The notes: generated by a model from the letters alone, not told the origin. Shown: positions 8,347 through 16,791, numbered from the stretch's first letter. The stretch is DNA of 64,000 bases from DTU089 sp002440045 (GCA_937885695.1 CALABP010000081.1:68931-132930), one strand, 5' to 3'. Numbers and translations are program-made.

Positions 8347-8937
8347 ATGGATTTTATAGTCAACTTCGACTGGGCTGTCTTTAAGTTTTTTGAAAAGCTT
8401 TGGAATCCCGTGCTCGACGTAATTATGTCTGTTATTACATATCTCGGCGACGACGGCATTTTTTGGATAATTCTCGGCGTGTGCCTGCTCATTCCGAAAA
8501 AAACGCGCAGATTCGGCGTTTATGTTCTCGGAGGTCTTGCGGTTGCGGGCTTTATTAACAATATCTGCTTAAAAGAGCTTATTCAGCGCCCCCGTCCTTT
8601 CAACTTTGACGGCTGGCCCGAAGCGTTCAATTACCCGGACATCGTTAAAAAGCCGTCAAGCTGGTCGTTCCCCTCGGGTCACACATCTTCGTCGTTCGGT
8701 GCGGCGTTCCCGCTTCTTTTAAGAGCGAAAAAGAAATACGGCATTCCAGCTGTGATTCTTGCTCTTTTAATCGGCATTTCGAGAATTTACGTTCACGTTC
8801 ACTATCCCACGGATATAATCGGCGGCATAATCGTCGGTATAGTCGGCGGACTTATCGCAACGCTTCTTATAGACAAGGTGCTTTATCCGAAGGTTATTCC
8901 GTTTATTAAGACGAAAATCTTAAAAAAGGCAAAATAA
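8347..8937 (+). CDS. PAP2-family membrane phosphatase
   Basis: A 196-aa integral membrane phosphatase with about five or six membrane segments. The acid-phosphatase/PAP2 signature is complete: 'KELIQRPRP' (motif 1), 'PSGHTSS' (motif 2) and 'SRIYVHVHYPTD' (motif 3, with the catalytic His). Relatives dephosphorylate undecaprenyl pyrophosphate (BcrC) or phosphatidic acid/phosphatidylglycerol phosphate; the sequence does not decide between them. It is a single-gene unit with its own promoter and terminator. Confidence 0.88.
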   Translation: MDFIVNFDWAVFKFFEKLWNPVLDVIMSVITYLGDDGIFWIILGVCLLIPKKTRRFGVYVLGGLAVAGFINNICLKELIQRPRPFNFDGWPEAFNYPDIVKKPSSWSFPSGHTSSSFGAAFPLLLRAKKKYGIPAVILALLIGISRIYVHVHYPTDIIGGIIVGIVGGLIATLLIDKVLYPKVIPFIKTKILKKAK

Positions 8938-8950
8938 AAATTATTTTTCA

Positions 8951-8981
8951 CCCCTTCAACGCGGTTTGAAGGGGCATTTTT
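8951..8981 (+). terminator. intrinsic terminator of the PAP2 gene
   Basis: CCCCTTCAA pairs with TTGAAGGGG across a short CGCGG-type loop, followed by a T-rich run. Confidence 0.8.
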
Positions 8982-9049
8982 ATACTCACAACAAATTTAA
9001 ACTCAAAATTTCTTAATTATTAAATTTTTATTTCATTTTTTCGCAAGCC

Positions 9050-9078
9050 TTGAATATGAGAAGCTAATATGTTAGTAT
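9050..9078 (+). promoter_or_regulatory. probable promoter of the 166-aa membrane protein gene
   Basis: TTGAAT at 9050-9055, a 17-bp spacer, and TAGTAT at 9073-9078. The gene starts at 9108 behind an AAAGGAG site. Confidence 0.5.
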
Positions 9079-9107
9079 TATAACACTCTTATAAAGGAGC
9101 TTCCCTT

Positions 9108-9608
9108 ATGAAAAAAATTCTTTACAATATATTTTCGGTTCTCTTTTTGCTTCTTGTGCACGCGCTTTTATGCGCCGTATACTGTGTGACGTATTATAAC
9201 GGCGTTACCGACGGCTACAGCGGCTTTAAGCACTATGCTTTGCTTATCGTTTTCTTTCTTGCTTCGCCGCTTCTTTACTATATTTCGGGCAGGCTTTTTT
9301 CAAAAAAGGCAAACAAGAAGTTTTATGTAATAACCACCTGGGTAATTTTCGGGGCGATTGCCGTGTTTGCGGTTGTTGCGCTGTTCTTCCCGCAGTATTT
9401 AAAGGCGTATTCGATAATCAACGCGCCGTCTTATATGTATTACCTTTTATTTGCCGACAGCGTAAGATATATTGCCGTTCCCGCAATGGCAATTTCAGCC
9501 GTATTCCCCGCGCTGTTTTCACGAATGGGCATATATAAAAAGCCGCGCACGCACAACGAAATTAAAACCGAAGACATAAAAAAAGACGAAAAACAACGCT
9601 CTGATTGA
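9108..9608 (+). CDS. small integral membrane protein, function unknown
   Basis: A 166-aa protein I do not recognise. Four hydrophobic segments are visible (about residues 5-27, 45-63, 78-97 and 113-138), each long enough to cross the membrane, followed by a charged cytoplasmic-looking tail ('YKKPRTHNEIKTEDIKKDEK'). There is no enzyme motif. It has a clear AAAGGAG ribosome site and lies 58 bases before the amino acid symporter on the same strand; a second promoter-like TTGACT lies in that gap, so co-transcription is uncertain. Confidence 0.6.
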   Translation: MKKILYNIFSVLFLLLVHALLCAVYCVTYYNGVTDGYSGFKHYALLIVFFLASPLLYYISGRLFSKKANKKFYVITTWVIFGAIAVFAVVALFFPQYLKAYSIINAPSYMYYLLFADSVRYIAVPAMAISAVFPALFSRMGIYKKPRTHNEIKTEDIKKDEKQRSD

Positions 9609-9666
9609 CTTTTGACTTTTTCATAAATCCGCCTCCGCTTAAATAGTAATTAGCGGGGGTGTTTTT

Positions 9667-10992
9667 ATGGCCGAAATTCTCAACGCAATAGGCTCTGTGG
9701 TGTGGGGCGCGCCCATGCTTTTGTTTTTTTCGGGTGTGGCGGCGTACTTCACATTTAAAAGCAGCTTTTTTCAGATACGCGGCATAAAGGTTTGGGCGGG
9801 CGCTACCGTCGGAAGCTTTTTTTCAAAATCCGCCGAAAAAAAGCAGGAAAAAGGCATCAGCCGTTTCGGGGCTTTTTGCTCGGTGCTTGCCGCGTGCATC
9901 GGCACGGGGAACATTGTGGGCGTTGCAACCGCAATTTATTCGGGCGGCGCGGGCGCGGTGTTCTGGATGTGGATTTCGGCTGTTTTTTCGATGATGACGG
10001 CATACGCCGAAAACTGGCTCGGCATTAAATATAAAAGCCGAAACAAATTCGGCGAAACAGCGGGCGGGGCGTTCAGATATATGGAAAACGGCGTTAAAAT
10101 GGGCGGTATGGCAAAGGCCTATGCCGTGCTATGCCTTTTTTCAACGCTCGGAATGGGCGATATGGCGCAGGCAAACTCTGTCACAAGCTCGTTGGAAAGC
10201 GAATTCGGCGTTTCAAAATACATAACCGGCGCTTTTATGACCGTGCTTTGCTTTCTTGTTATTAAGGGCGGCGTAAAGCGTATTTCAAAATTCAGCGAAA
10301 TAACCGTTCCGTTTATGTCGGCGGCATATCTTCTGCTTTCGGGGGCGGTGCTTTTTATAAACCGCGCCGAAATACCCGCATCATTTGCGCTTATTTTTAA
10401 AGAAGCGTTTTCTTTAAAGGCTCTCGGCGGGTTCGGAATGTTCAAAGCGATGCGCTACGGCATATCGCGCGGGGTGTTTTCAAACGAAGCGGGGCTTGGC
10501 TCATCGACCCTTATTCACAGCGAAACCGAAAACTCCTCGCCCGAAGAGCAGGGAATGTGGGCTATGTTTGAGGTTTTTTGCGACACGGTTTTTCTTTGCA
10601 CGGTAATGGCGCTTGTAATTCTTGTAAGCAAAGCGCCCGCAGAGCTTTACGGCGCAAAGCTTTCTATAGCGGCATATTCGTGCCTCGGCGAAATCGGCAA
10701 AAAGGGAATTGCCCTGCTTACTGCCGTTTTTGCCTTTGCTTCGCTTGCGGGATGCTCGTTTTACGGCGAAAAAAGCGCGCAATACCTGTTCGGCAAGCGC
10801 GCTAAAGGTGTTTATAAAACTGTTTTTCTTATGCTTTCGTTCTTCGGCGGCATAAGCGCTCCCAAAATCATTTGGGCGGCGGCTGATATTTTTAACGGGC
10901 TTATGGCTGTTCCGAACCTTTTTTCTTTGGTTGTTTTAAGAAAAGAGGTCGAATACCCTAAAGACCTGAAAAGCCGCGTCAAAAGCAAATAA
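9667..10992 (+). CDS. alanine or glycine:cation symporter (AGCS family)
   Basis: A 441-aa sodium-coupled amino acid symporter of the AGCS (AlsT/DagA) family. The signature is visible at about residues 75-120: 'AACIGTGNIVGVATAIYSGG' then 'FWMWISAVFSMMTAYAE'. 'SRGVFSNEAGLGSS', characteristic of the family, follows near residue 275. About ten membrane segments are predicted. The final sections are somewhat shorter than in AlsT. The substrate is most likely alanine, glycine or glutamine. Confidence 0.92.
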   Translation: MAEILNAIGSVVWGAPMLLFFSGVAAYFTFKSSFFQIRGIKVWAGATVGSFFSKSAEKKQEKGISRFGAFCSVLAACIGTGNIVGVATAIYSGGAGAVFWMWISAVFSMMTAYAENWLGIKYKSRNKFGETAGGAFRYMENGVKMGGMAKAYAVLCLFSTLGMGDMAQANSVTSSLESEFGVSKYITGAFMTVLCFLVIKGGVKRISKFSEITVPFMSAAYLLLSGAVLFINRAEIPASFALIFKEAFSLKALGGFGMFKAMRYGISRGVFSNEAGLGSSTLIHSETENSSPEEQGMWAMFEVFCDTVFLCTVMALVILVSKAPAELYGAKLSIAAYSCLGEIGKKGIALLTAVFAFASLAGCSFYGEKSAQYLFGKRAKGVYKTVFLMLSFFGGISAPKIIWAAADIFNGLMAVPNLFSLVVLRKEVEYPKDLKSRVKSK

Positions 10993-11011
10993 AATTTTCG
11001 GGTTTCTGGTC

Positions 11012-11902
11012 TTATGAGCGCGAAAAAGCGCCGTAAAAGTGGATTATGTTCATATCCTCTTCCATATAAAGCCCGTGAGAGCCGCACCCGCCGTCTATTT
11101 CGTGACAGCCGTGGTCGGGCATAAAGCCGTAGATAACGTCGTGGTTTTTCCATTGCGCCTGTATTTTTTCGACAAAGCCCTTATAAACCGCGATATTGCG
11201 CGAAAGAACCTCTAACGCCTCGGCGCTTTCGGGACCGTATTTGTGCATGGTGCCGTCGTAATCGCCGTTGTAAACGACAATAAGGTCGTATTCGTCCTTT
11301 TCAATAAGCTCCGCGGCTTTTTCGTTGACTTCTTCGGGCGTGTCATAAATAAAATAGTTCATTTTTCTTTCAAGGAATATTTTCGAAATACTGTCGCCCT
11401 CTGTAGAAACTATCGCGCATTTTTTGTTGTTTTTAATAAACTCGTCAAAAAGCGTATACTGTTTTAAAACAGGCTTTTTATAAGCGCGTATTCCGTGAAC
11501 CTCGGGCATTACGCCGGTGTACATCGAAGCAAAACAAACGGGCGTTACGCTCGGCATAACCGAAAGCATCGGAAGAGCTATATCGGAACACAAAAGCGCG
11601 TCTTTAAACTTAGGCGTATATTTTTGAAAAAGCCAAAGCGCAACCGCGTCGGGATTATAAAGGAACGCCCTGTCGGGCTTTCTGCCCGAAAGCTTTTTTT
11701 CGATAAGCGCGCTTAACACGGGATTTTCACTTTCCGTGCCGACGGCGTTCATTCCGAATGCCGAAGAAACGGTCGGCGCTACAGAAGTAATGCAAACAGA
11801 GTTAAAAAGGTCCGACATATTTTCACCTTCACTGAAGTTATTTTTTATACGTTCTTTTGCGGCAGCTAAGACATAAGATACCTTTCTTGTTAAGTCCGAC
11901 AA
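11012..11902 (-). CDS. nucleotide pyrophosphatase/phosphodiesterase-like protein (alkaline phosphatase superfamily)
   Basis: A 296-aa protein of the type I phosphodiesterase/nucleotide pyrophosphatase group. Metal-site blocks are visible: 'SVTPVCFASMYTGVMPEVHGI' with the nucleophile Thr/Ser region, 'VYNGDYDGTMHKYGP' (Asp and His ligands) and 'GFMPDHGCHEI' (Asp-His). There is no signal peptide, so it should act in the cytoplasm. The start is ambiguous: TTG 11902 has an AGGAGAGG site in the gap behind the ddh stop, and ATG 11818 (28 codons in) has a GAAGGTGA site. It follows ddh at 12 bases and is probably in its operon. Confidence 0.75.
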   Translation of the reverse strand: MSDLTRKVSYVLAAAKERIKNNFSEGENMSDLFNSVCITSVAPTVSSAFGMNAVGTESENPVLSALIEKKLSGRKPDRAFLYNPDAVALWLFQKYTPKFKDALLCSDIALPMLSVMPSVTPVCFASMYTGVMPEVHGIRAYKKPVLKQYTLFDEFIKNNKKCAIVSTEGDSISKIFLERKMNYFIYDTPEEVNEKAAELIEKDEYDLIVVYNGDYDGTMHKYGPESAEALEVLSRNIAVYKGFVEKIQAQWKNHDVIYGFMPDHGCHEIDGGCGSHGLYMEEDMNIIHFYGAFSRS

Positions 11903-11914
11903 GATAATCCTCTC

Positions 11915-12910
11915 CTAAAGAATATTATCATCTAAATAATCGGTATTTTCAAAAAGATACGACGGGGCGACGTCAAAAACCGTCTTGCAGCCGAAAAATC
12001 CCTCTTTTGAAAGCCTTGACGCGGCTCGCGCATATGAAGCGAGCACGCACCCCGTAAACTCGGGGTTTGAATCGAGCTTTAAAGAAAGCTCTGCCGTTTC
12101 GCGGTTTTTTAAGCACTCGCCTGTTTTGCCGCTTGAAAAAACAGTTCCGCCGTGCATCATTTTTGTGTGATTTTTAAAAAACTCCTCTTCTGAAATATAA
12201 TACACCTTAGTGTCGTATTCGTCAAAGTAATTTTTCATAGATTTAATCTCTTTTTCGATTTTTTCTTTGTCTGCCCCCTCTTTCGGCACAATATAGCACA
12301 CTCTTTCATGCATTTCCCGCGGCAAAAGCTCTTCGGCGGCGCCGCTTTTAACCGCGTTTTTTGCGCTTTCTTTAGGAACGGTGTATTGAACGGCGTATAA
12401 AACCCCGTCTGTTTTTTTTAGCGCCTCTGTGTGGCCTTGACTTACGCCGCGCCCCCAAAAGGTATATGTTTTTGCATTGTTTAAAACGCTTTTTGAATAT
12501 GCTCTGAAAAGCGAAAAAAGGCCCGGGTCCCAGCCGACAGATATTATCGCCGTTTTTTTGCCGCTTTTTGCGGCGCGGTCTGTATTTTCAAAATGCTCTT
12601 TTATTTTTGAATGGGTATCAAACGAGTCGACAGTATTAAAATACCGGGCGGCATAGGGCGTTTCTTTCGGCAAATCTTTAAAGCTTCCGCCGCACATAAC
12701 AAGCACGTCAATGTCGTTTTTGTGATTTAAAAGCTCGTCTTTTGAATATACGTTTATGTCTTTAAACGGCAAAGAGACTTCATTCGGATTTCTTTTTGTA
12801 AAAACCGAAGTAACCGTCAAATCGCCGCTTCCTTTTGCGGCAAAAAGCACGCCTTTTGCGACGTTTCCGAAGCCGTAAAGCCCGAGTTTTATTTTCTCCG
12901 TAAAAATCAC
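11915..12910 (-). CDS. ddh: meso-diaminopimelate D-dehydrogenase
   Basis: A 331-aa NADPH-dependent dehydrogenase that makes meso-diaminopimelate in one step from tetrahydrodipicolinate, serving lysine and peptidoglycan synthesis. The N-terminal Rossmann motif 'KLGLYGFGNVAKGV', 'VLVMCGGSFKDLP', 'SVGWDPGLFSLFR' and 'FWGRGVSQGHTEALK' are Ddh blocks. The open frame begins at GTG 12910, only two bases after an AAGGA stretch, so the exact start is uncertain, although the family N-terminus begins only a few residues later. Promoters for it and for the divergent hydrolase lie in 12911-13036. Confidence 0.9.
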   Translation of the reverse strand: MIFTEKIKLGLYGFGNVAKGVLFAAKGSGDLTVTSVFTKRNPNEVSLPFKDINVYSKDELLNHKNDIDVLVMCGGSFKDLPKETPYAARYFNTVDSFDTHSKIKEHFENTDRAAKSGKKTAIISVGWDPGLFSLFRAYSKSVLNNAKTYTFWGRGVSQGHTEALKKTDGVLYAVQYTVPKESAKNAVKSGAAEELLPREMHERVCYIVPKEGADKEKIEKEIKSMKNYFDEYDTKVYYISEEEFFKNHTKMMHGGTVFSSGKTGECLKNRETAELSLKLDSNPEFTGCVLASYARAASRLSKEGFFGCKTVFDVAPSYLFENTDYLDDNIL

Positions 12911-12978
12911 TCCTTAAATTTTCTTCTGTATAAAGTATTAAGAAAAGCGCCGAAACATTACCCGCCGCCAATGCGCTG

Positions 12979-13006
12979 TTGACATTTTTAAAAAGTGTTG
13001 TAAAAT
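12979..13006 (+). promoter_or_regulatory. promoter of the alpha/beta hydrolase gene
   Basis: TTGACA at 12979-12984 and TAAAAT at 13001-13006 with a 16-bp spacer, 30 bases before ATG 13037, which has a CGGAGG ribosome site. Confidence 0.6.
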
Positions 13007-13036
13007 TGTAGTATAAACTTATTCGGAGGTTTTGTT

Positions 13037-13981
13037 ATGAAATTAAAAAAAGCCGCCGCACTTACAGCGGGCGCGGCGCTTACCGCAGGCGCGGCAAGTG
13101 CTTTTGTATATCACGAAATAATTGAGCGAAGCGGAAAGCTTTTTAAGCTTGTCGCAGACGCAGTAACCGCAAAAATGCAGGGCGAGCCGCAAAGCACCGA
13201 CCCGCGCGAAGAGTGGTTTCTTTCGCAGGAATTTACAGAATACACAATAACAAACGACGACGGCAACAAGCTTAAAGGCTATCTTTTAAAAGCCGACAAG
13301 CCTTCCGACGTTTATGTTTTCGGCTCGCACGGCTACAGATGCTTTGCAAAGCGCGAATTCAGGCTTTTTTCAAAGTTCTGGCACGACAAGGGCTACAACG
13401 TTTTTATTGTTGACCACACCGCCTCGGGCGAAAGCGAAGGCGAATACATAGGCTTCGGATATTTTGAAAAGCGCGACTGCCTTAAATGGCTTTCGTTTCT
13501 TAAAGAGACCTTCGGCGAAGATATAAAAATAATTCTTCACGGCGTTTCAATGGGCAGTGCAACGGTTATGCTTATGACGGGTGACAGCTCTTTGCCCGAA
13601 AACGTTAAATTTACGGTTGCCGATTGCGGTTACACCTCGGCATATGACGAGTTTAACTATTGCTTAAAGCATTTTCACATTCCCAAAGAGCCGCTTTTTA
13701 CGGCAGTCGATTTTCTTACAAAGAAAAAGGCAGGCTATGACATTCGCGATACAAGCGCAATAAACGCAGTTAAAACAGCAAAAGCGCCCATTCTTTTCGT
13801 TCACGGAAAAGACGACGACTTTGTTCCCACATATATGGCAACAGAGCTTTATGACGCCTGCACATCTGAAAAGGACCTTCTTTTGGTAGACGGCGCATAT
13901 CACGCCGAAAGCTATCAGACAAACTCCGAAGAGTACGAAAAAAAGCTTAACGCCTTTTGCGAAAAATATATAGGCGAATAA
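13037..13981 (+). CDS. alpha/beta hydrolase with N-terminal membrane anchor
   Basis: A 314-aa serine hydrolase of the YqkD/BAAT-like type. After an Ala-rich hydrophobic N-terminus (residues 5-25) that could be a signal anchor, the fold shows 'GSHGYRCFAKREF' (oxyanion region), the nucleophile Ser in 'LHGVSMGSATVML', and a late Asp/His pair ('HGKDDDFVPTYM' and 'DGAYHAESY'). Substrate unknown. It is a single-gene unit ending in a terminator at 14001. Confidence 0.82.
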   Translation: MKLKKAAALTAGAALTAGAASAFVYHEIIERSGKLFKLVADAVTAKMQGEPQSTDPREEWFLSQEFTEYTITNDDGNKLKGYLLKADKPSDVYVFGSHGYRCFAKREFRLFSKFWHDKGYNVFIVDHTASGESEGEYIGFGYFEKRDCLKWLSFLKETFGEDIKIILHGVSMGSATVMLMTGDSSLPENVKFTVADCGYTSAYDEFNYCLKHFHIPKEPLFTAVDFLTKKKAGYDIRDTSAINAVKTAKAPILFVHGKDDDFVPTYMATELYDACTSEKDLLLVDGAYHAESYQTNSEEYEKKLNAFCEKYIGE

Positions 13982-14000
13982 TTACAGAATAAAACACGCG

Positions 14001-14038
14001 CTCCCCGCTTCGGCTGAATACGAAACGGGGGCGTTTTT
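14001..14038 (+). terminator. terminator of the hydrolase gene; left copy of a duplicated sequence
   Basis: CCCCG and CGGGG pair around a loop 'CTTCGGCTGAATACGAAA', followed by a T run. Nearly the same sequence recurs at 15844-15882 in the same orientation, on the far side of the toxin-antitoxin genes. Confidence 0.75.
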
Positions 14039-14056
14039 GTTAATTAACATAAAAAC

Positions 14057-14104
14057 TTGACATTTAACATATAATAAGTTAAAATGAAATTAATTAAGTT
14101 AAAA
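14057..14104 (+). promoter_or_regulatory. promoter and repeated operator-like sites of the AbiE-like pair
   Basis: TTGACA at 14057-14062 and TAAAAT at 14080-14085 with a 17-bp spacer. The decamer TAAGTTAAAA occurs at 14075-14084, over the -10 box, and again at 14095-14104, exactly 20 bp (two helical turns) on. That spacing suits autorepression by the HTH protein encoded next. Autorepression is an inference. Confidence 0.55.
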
Positions 14105-14118
14105 CGAGTGTGAACAAT

Positions 14119-15051
14119 ATGTTTTTTGAGTTCTTCGGCATTCCCGTTGAATACAAAGAGTGGGAAAAAAAAGATTCTTTACCATTATACATTTCCGAAA
14201 GTTACCAATTCCGTTTGGCATATATTTATGATGTCCGCTGTTTGATTCTCACCCCTAAGGGAGAGCTTGACACGCTGTCGGCTTTAAAAAAGCAAATAGC
14301 AAAAATACAAGCGGCAGATAATGTTCCTATTGTATTTGAGCTTCCCTCGATTTCATTTTATCGAAGAAAAAGCTTTATGGAAAACAAAATATCGTTTGTT
14401 ACAAAAAAACAGGCATTTTTACCTTTTATAGGAGCAATGCTGACAAACGAAACGAAGCCCGAAAAAGTCGTTTCAAAAATTCATTATTCAACTCAACAGC
14501 TTTTATTACTGTATTTTTACGGCAACAAAAAAAGATTATATATTTCCGAAGCCGCAAAAAAACTAAACTATTCGGCAATGACTTTATCAAGAGCCGCAAG
14601 GCAGCTTGAGGCAACAGGCTTCTTTACCGTTACAAAAGACGGCGTAAATAACGTAATTGAGTCAAGTTTCGGGCGGTTTGAATTGTTTGAAAAAACAAAA
14701 CGGTATATGACATCGCCGGTCCGTAATGTCGGATACATTTTTAAGCATCAAATCACAAACAATATGGTTCTTGCAGGCGAATCTGCATTAGCGGAAAAAA
14801 CGATGCTTAATCCAAACGAAACATTCACATATGCTGTATTCGATAAATTATTCGATAAAAAAATGCTGACAAATGAGCTTATCGATGCGCACGAGCAAGT
14901 GCGGCTTGAAATGTGGGCATACAATCCGAAACAATTTGCAAACGGCAACATTGCCGATAGCATTTCGGTTTGCTTATCATTAAGCGAAAACAATGATGAA
15001 AGAATTGAAAAATCAATTGAAGAAATGATACGAAAGGAGTTACGAAACTAA
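14119..15051 (+). CDS. winged-helix antitoxin-like partner of an AbiEii toxin
   Basis: A 310-aa protein with a helix-turn-helix of MarR type in the middle ('YISEAAKKLNYSAMTLSRAA', about residues 135-160; then 'QLEATGFFTVTKDGVNNVI' as the wing). The N-terminal 120 residues are unlike classical AbiEi. It directly precedes and overlaps a nucleotidyltransferase toxin gene, which makes it the likely antitoxin and autorepressor, as AbiEi is for AbiEii. I chose ATG 14119; an in-frame GTG sits at 14110 and neither has a strong ribosome site. A plain MarR-type regulator is the alternative reading. Confidence 0.65.
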   Translation: MFFEFFGIPVEYKEWEKKDSLPLYISESYQFRLAYIYDVRCLILTPKGELDTLSALKKQIAKIQAADNVPIVFELPSISFYRRKSFMENKISFVTKKQAFLPFIGAMLTNETKPEKVVSKIHYSTQQLLLLYFYGNKKRLYISEAAKKLNYSAMTLSRAARQLEATGFFTVTKDGVNNVIESSFGRFELFEKTKRYMTSPVRNVGYIFKHQITNNMVLAGESALAEKTMLNPNETFTYAVFDKLFDKKMLTNELIDAHEQVRLEMWAYNPKQFANGNIADSISVCLSLSENNDERIEKSIEEMIRKELRN

Positions 15052-15806
15052 TGGTTACGGGTTTCACGAAATTCAAAGACTGCTTTAAGGGGTTTGAAAA
15101 TCAATATATAATAATCGGCGGCACAGCGTGCGATTTGATTATGGAAAATGAGGGACTGCCATTCAGAGCAACCAAGGATATTGATATTGTTTTAATAGTT
15201 GAAGCATTGACGGCAGAGTTTGGCAATCGGTTTTGGAGCTATGTAAAAGAAGCCGGATATACCCATCAGAATAAAAGTACAGGCGCGGCGCAGTTTTATC
15301 GTTTCGCCTCTCCTAAAACCAAGGACTATCCATATATGATAGAATTGTTTTCAAGGAATCCCGACTTTATACATCTTGAAAGCAATGCAGTGCTCACGCC
15401 GTTACCGATAGACGATGAAATATCAAGCCTGTCTGCAATCTTATTGAATGAAGCTTATTATAATTTACTTAAAAGCGGTCAGATGATTATTGAGGGAATA
15501 CCAGTTTTAAAGCCGACCTGCCTTATACCGTTTAAAGCCAAAGCGTGGCTTGATTTGCGGGAACGCAAAACCCAAGGCGAACACGTTGACAGCAAAAATA
15601 TTAAAAAGCACAAAAACGACGTCTTTCGGCTTGCTCAAGTAATTACCGCAGACACGGTTCAACCGCTCTCAAAAGACATTGCCGATGATATGGCGCTGTT
15701 TATTTCAGCTATGAAAGATGAGGATGTTGACTTAGTTTCAATCGGTGCAAGAGTTACCGACAAAAATAAAATTTTAGATATTCTCTGTCACTGCTATGGG
15801 CTGTAA
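15051..15806 (+). CDS. AbiEii/AbiGii-type nucleotidyltransferase toxin
   Basis: A 251-aa protein of the minimal nucleotidyltransferase group. The active site is plain: Gly23-Gly24 in 'IIIGGTACDL', then Arg39 and Asp43/Asp45 in 'FRATKDIDIVL'. The AbiEii-like second part has 'IPFKAKAWLDLRERK' and 'KNIKKHKNDVFRL' (about residues 160-195). AbiEii enzymes use NTP to inactivate a cellular target in type IV toxin-antitoxin or abortive-infection systems. ATG 15051 overlaps the last base of the antitoxin gene and has an AAAGGAG site 11 bases upstream. Confidence 0.82.
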   Translation: MVTGFTKFKDCFKGFENQYIIIGGTACDLIMENEGLPFRATKDIDIVLIVEALTAEFGNRFWSYVKEAGYTHQNKSTGAAQFYRFASPKTKDYPYMIELFSRNPDFIHLESNAVLTPLPIDDEISSLSAILLNEAYYNLLKSGQMIIEGIPVLKPTCLIPFKAKAWLDLRERKTQGEHVDSKNIKKHKNDVFRLAQVITADTVQPLSKDIADDMALFISAMKDEDVDLVSIGARVTDKNKILDILCHCYGL

Positions 15807-15843
15807 AACTCAAATATAATAATTTCACTTATTACATAAAGCA

Positions 15844-15882
15844 CTCCCCGCTTCGCTGAATACGAAACGGGGAGCTTTTTTG
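15844..15882 (+). terminator. terminator of the toxin gene; right copy of a duplicated sequence
   Basis: GCTCCCCG-type stem (CTCCCCG pairs with CGGGGAG) and a T6 run. The core 'CTGAATACGAAACGGGG' is identical to the copy at 14001-14038. Confidence 0.8.
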
Positions 15883-15904
15883 TGCTGTATTTTATTTTGT
15901 TATG

Positions 15905-15927
15905 TTAGGCATAAGAGAGCCGAACCG
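15905..15927 (+). repeat. GGCATAAGAGAG repeat, copy a
   Basis: Copy a reads TTAGGCATAAGAGAGCCGAA then CCG. It is the left end of the 280-bp inverted-repeat segment. Confidence 0.6.
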
Positions 15928-16162
15928 GTACGGTTTTAAAACGCCCTCTTTTCGCCGTTACTTCGTCAAAAAGCCTCGCAAGGCGAAAGCATTGCTTCGT
16001 TTTTTTCCTTGTACCGACAAAAATATGACATTTTAAAACTGCGAAGCACTGGGGAAGCTTTAGTTTCCCAAAAGTCGGGTGTTTCTTCGACGCGTCAATA
16101 CTGCCCGTATTGCAAGGAGAAAAACGCCTGAGGATGCGGAAAATAAAGCTTTTAGGGCGTGT

Positions 16163-16184
16163 CGTTTCGACTCTCTTATGCCTA
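16163..16184 (-). repeat. GGCATAAGAGAG repeat, copy b (inverted)
   Basis: Read on the minus strand this is TAGGCATAAGAGAGTCGAAA then CG. It lies four bases beyond the sipW stop. Confidence 0.6.
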
Positions 16185-16188
16185 TGTT

Positions 16189-16758
16189 TTATTCTGTCTT
16201 TTCCTCTTGCCGTGTATTTTCGTTTTCGGGAGTCGGTTCATTTAATGCGGCGGCTTCGGCTTCCGAAGAAATTTCAGAATCCTGCTTCTTTTTCTTTTTG
16301 CCTTTAAGGTCTGTTACATTCAAAAGTACGATTATCACCGCAAGAGCAATAAGCACAAACGGATTTTTTGCAAAGCGGCAGATATAGCCGATATACGGAA
16401 TATGAAAAAGCTCCTTGCCGTAGAGGTTGTCGCGCCCGACGCTGACGCCGTCGGTAATAAGGTTTGCGTCGCCCTTTGTCGTTATGCCTTCGTCCTCAAT
16501 TTTTACAACCCTGTGAATTATTCGGCGGTCGTCGGCGCGCCTGTCATACACAACAACGTCGCCCAAAACTATGTCATCATAAGAAACCCTTGTGTCAACA
16601 AAGCAAAGGCTCCACGTCGGTATGGCGGGCTCCATTGAGCCTGAAAGCACCACGCACGGGCGAATGCCGCTTATAAACACGACTGCGATTAATACAATTA
16701 TTATTGCCGCCGTAATTACGGTACCGCTTAATTTTTTCTTTTTTGAATTATTTTTCAT
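16189..16758 (-). CDS. SipW-type signal peptidase I
   Basis: A 189-aa membrane peptidase of the ER/SipW subgroup. It has an N-terminal membrane segment (about 10-30), the catalytic Ser in 'LSGSMEPAIP', His instead of Lys as general base in 'IIHRVVKIED', 'TKGDANLITD', and a second membrane segment near 130-150. The tail is charged ('KGKKKKKQDSEISSEAEAAA'). In Bacillus SipW processes the matrix proteins TasA and TapA; no such substrate is visible here. It starts 33 bases after the ABC gene on the same strand and may belong to that unit. Confidence 0.88.
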   Translation of the reverse strand: MKNNSKKKKLSGTVITAAIIIVLIAVVFISGIRPCVVLSGSMEPAIPTWSLCFVDTRVSYDDIVLGDVVVYDRRADDRRIIHRVVKIEDEGITTKGDANLITDGVSVGRDNLYGKELFHIPYIGYICRFAKNPFVLIALAVIIVLLNVTDLKGKKKKKQDSEISSEAEAAALNEPTPENENTRQEEKTE

Positions 16759-16791
16759 ATTTCCTCCGAAAATGTGCGACCGCTTAATTTA

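Larger units (their letters stand above)
15905..16184. other. 280-bp non-coding segment with inverted terminal copies of a short repeat
   Basis: No gene is supported between the toxin and sipW. The ends are inverted copies of one sequence: TTAGGCATAAGAGAGCCGAA at 15905 and the reverse complement of TAGGCATAAGAGAGTCGAAA ending at 16184. Inside are T-rich runs and minor hairpins but no reading frame with a convincing start. It could be a miniature inverted-repeat element or a remnant. Confidence 0.5.

Noticed and set aside
16110..16307. Plus-strand frame resembling a short secreted peptide (basic start then hydrophobic run)
   Set aside because: Most of it is antisense to the sipW tail and the hydrophobic run comes from the complementary codons. 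An AAGGAG lies upstream but the spacing is poor, so I do not call it; it would be the only peptide candidate near the exporter.
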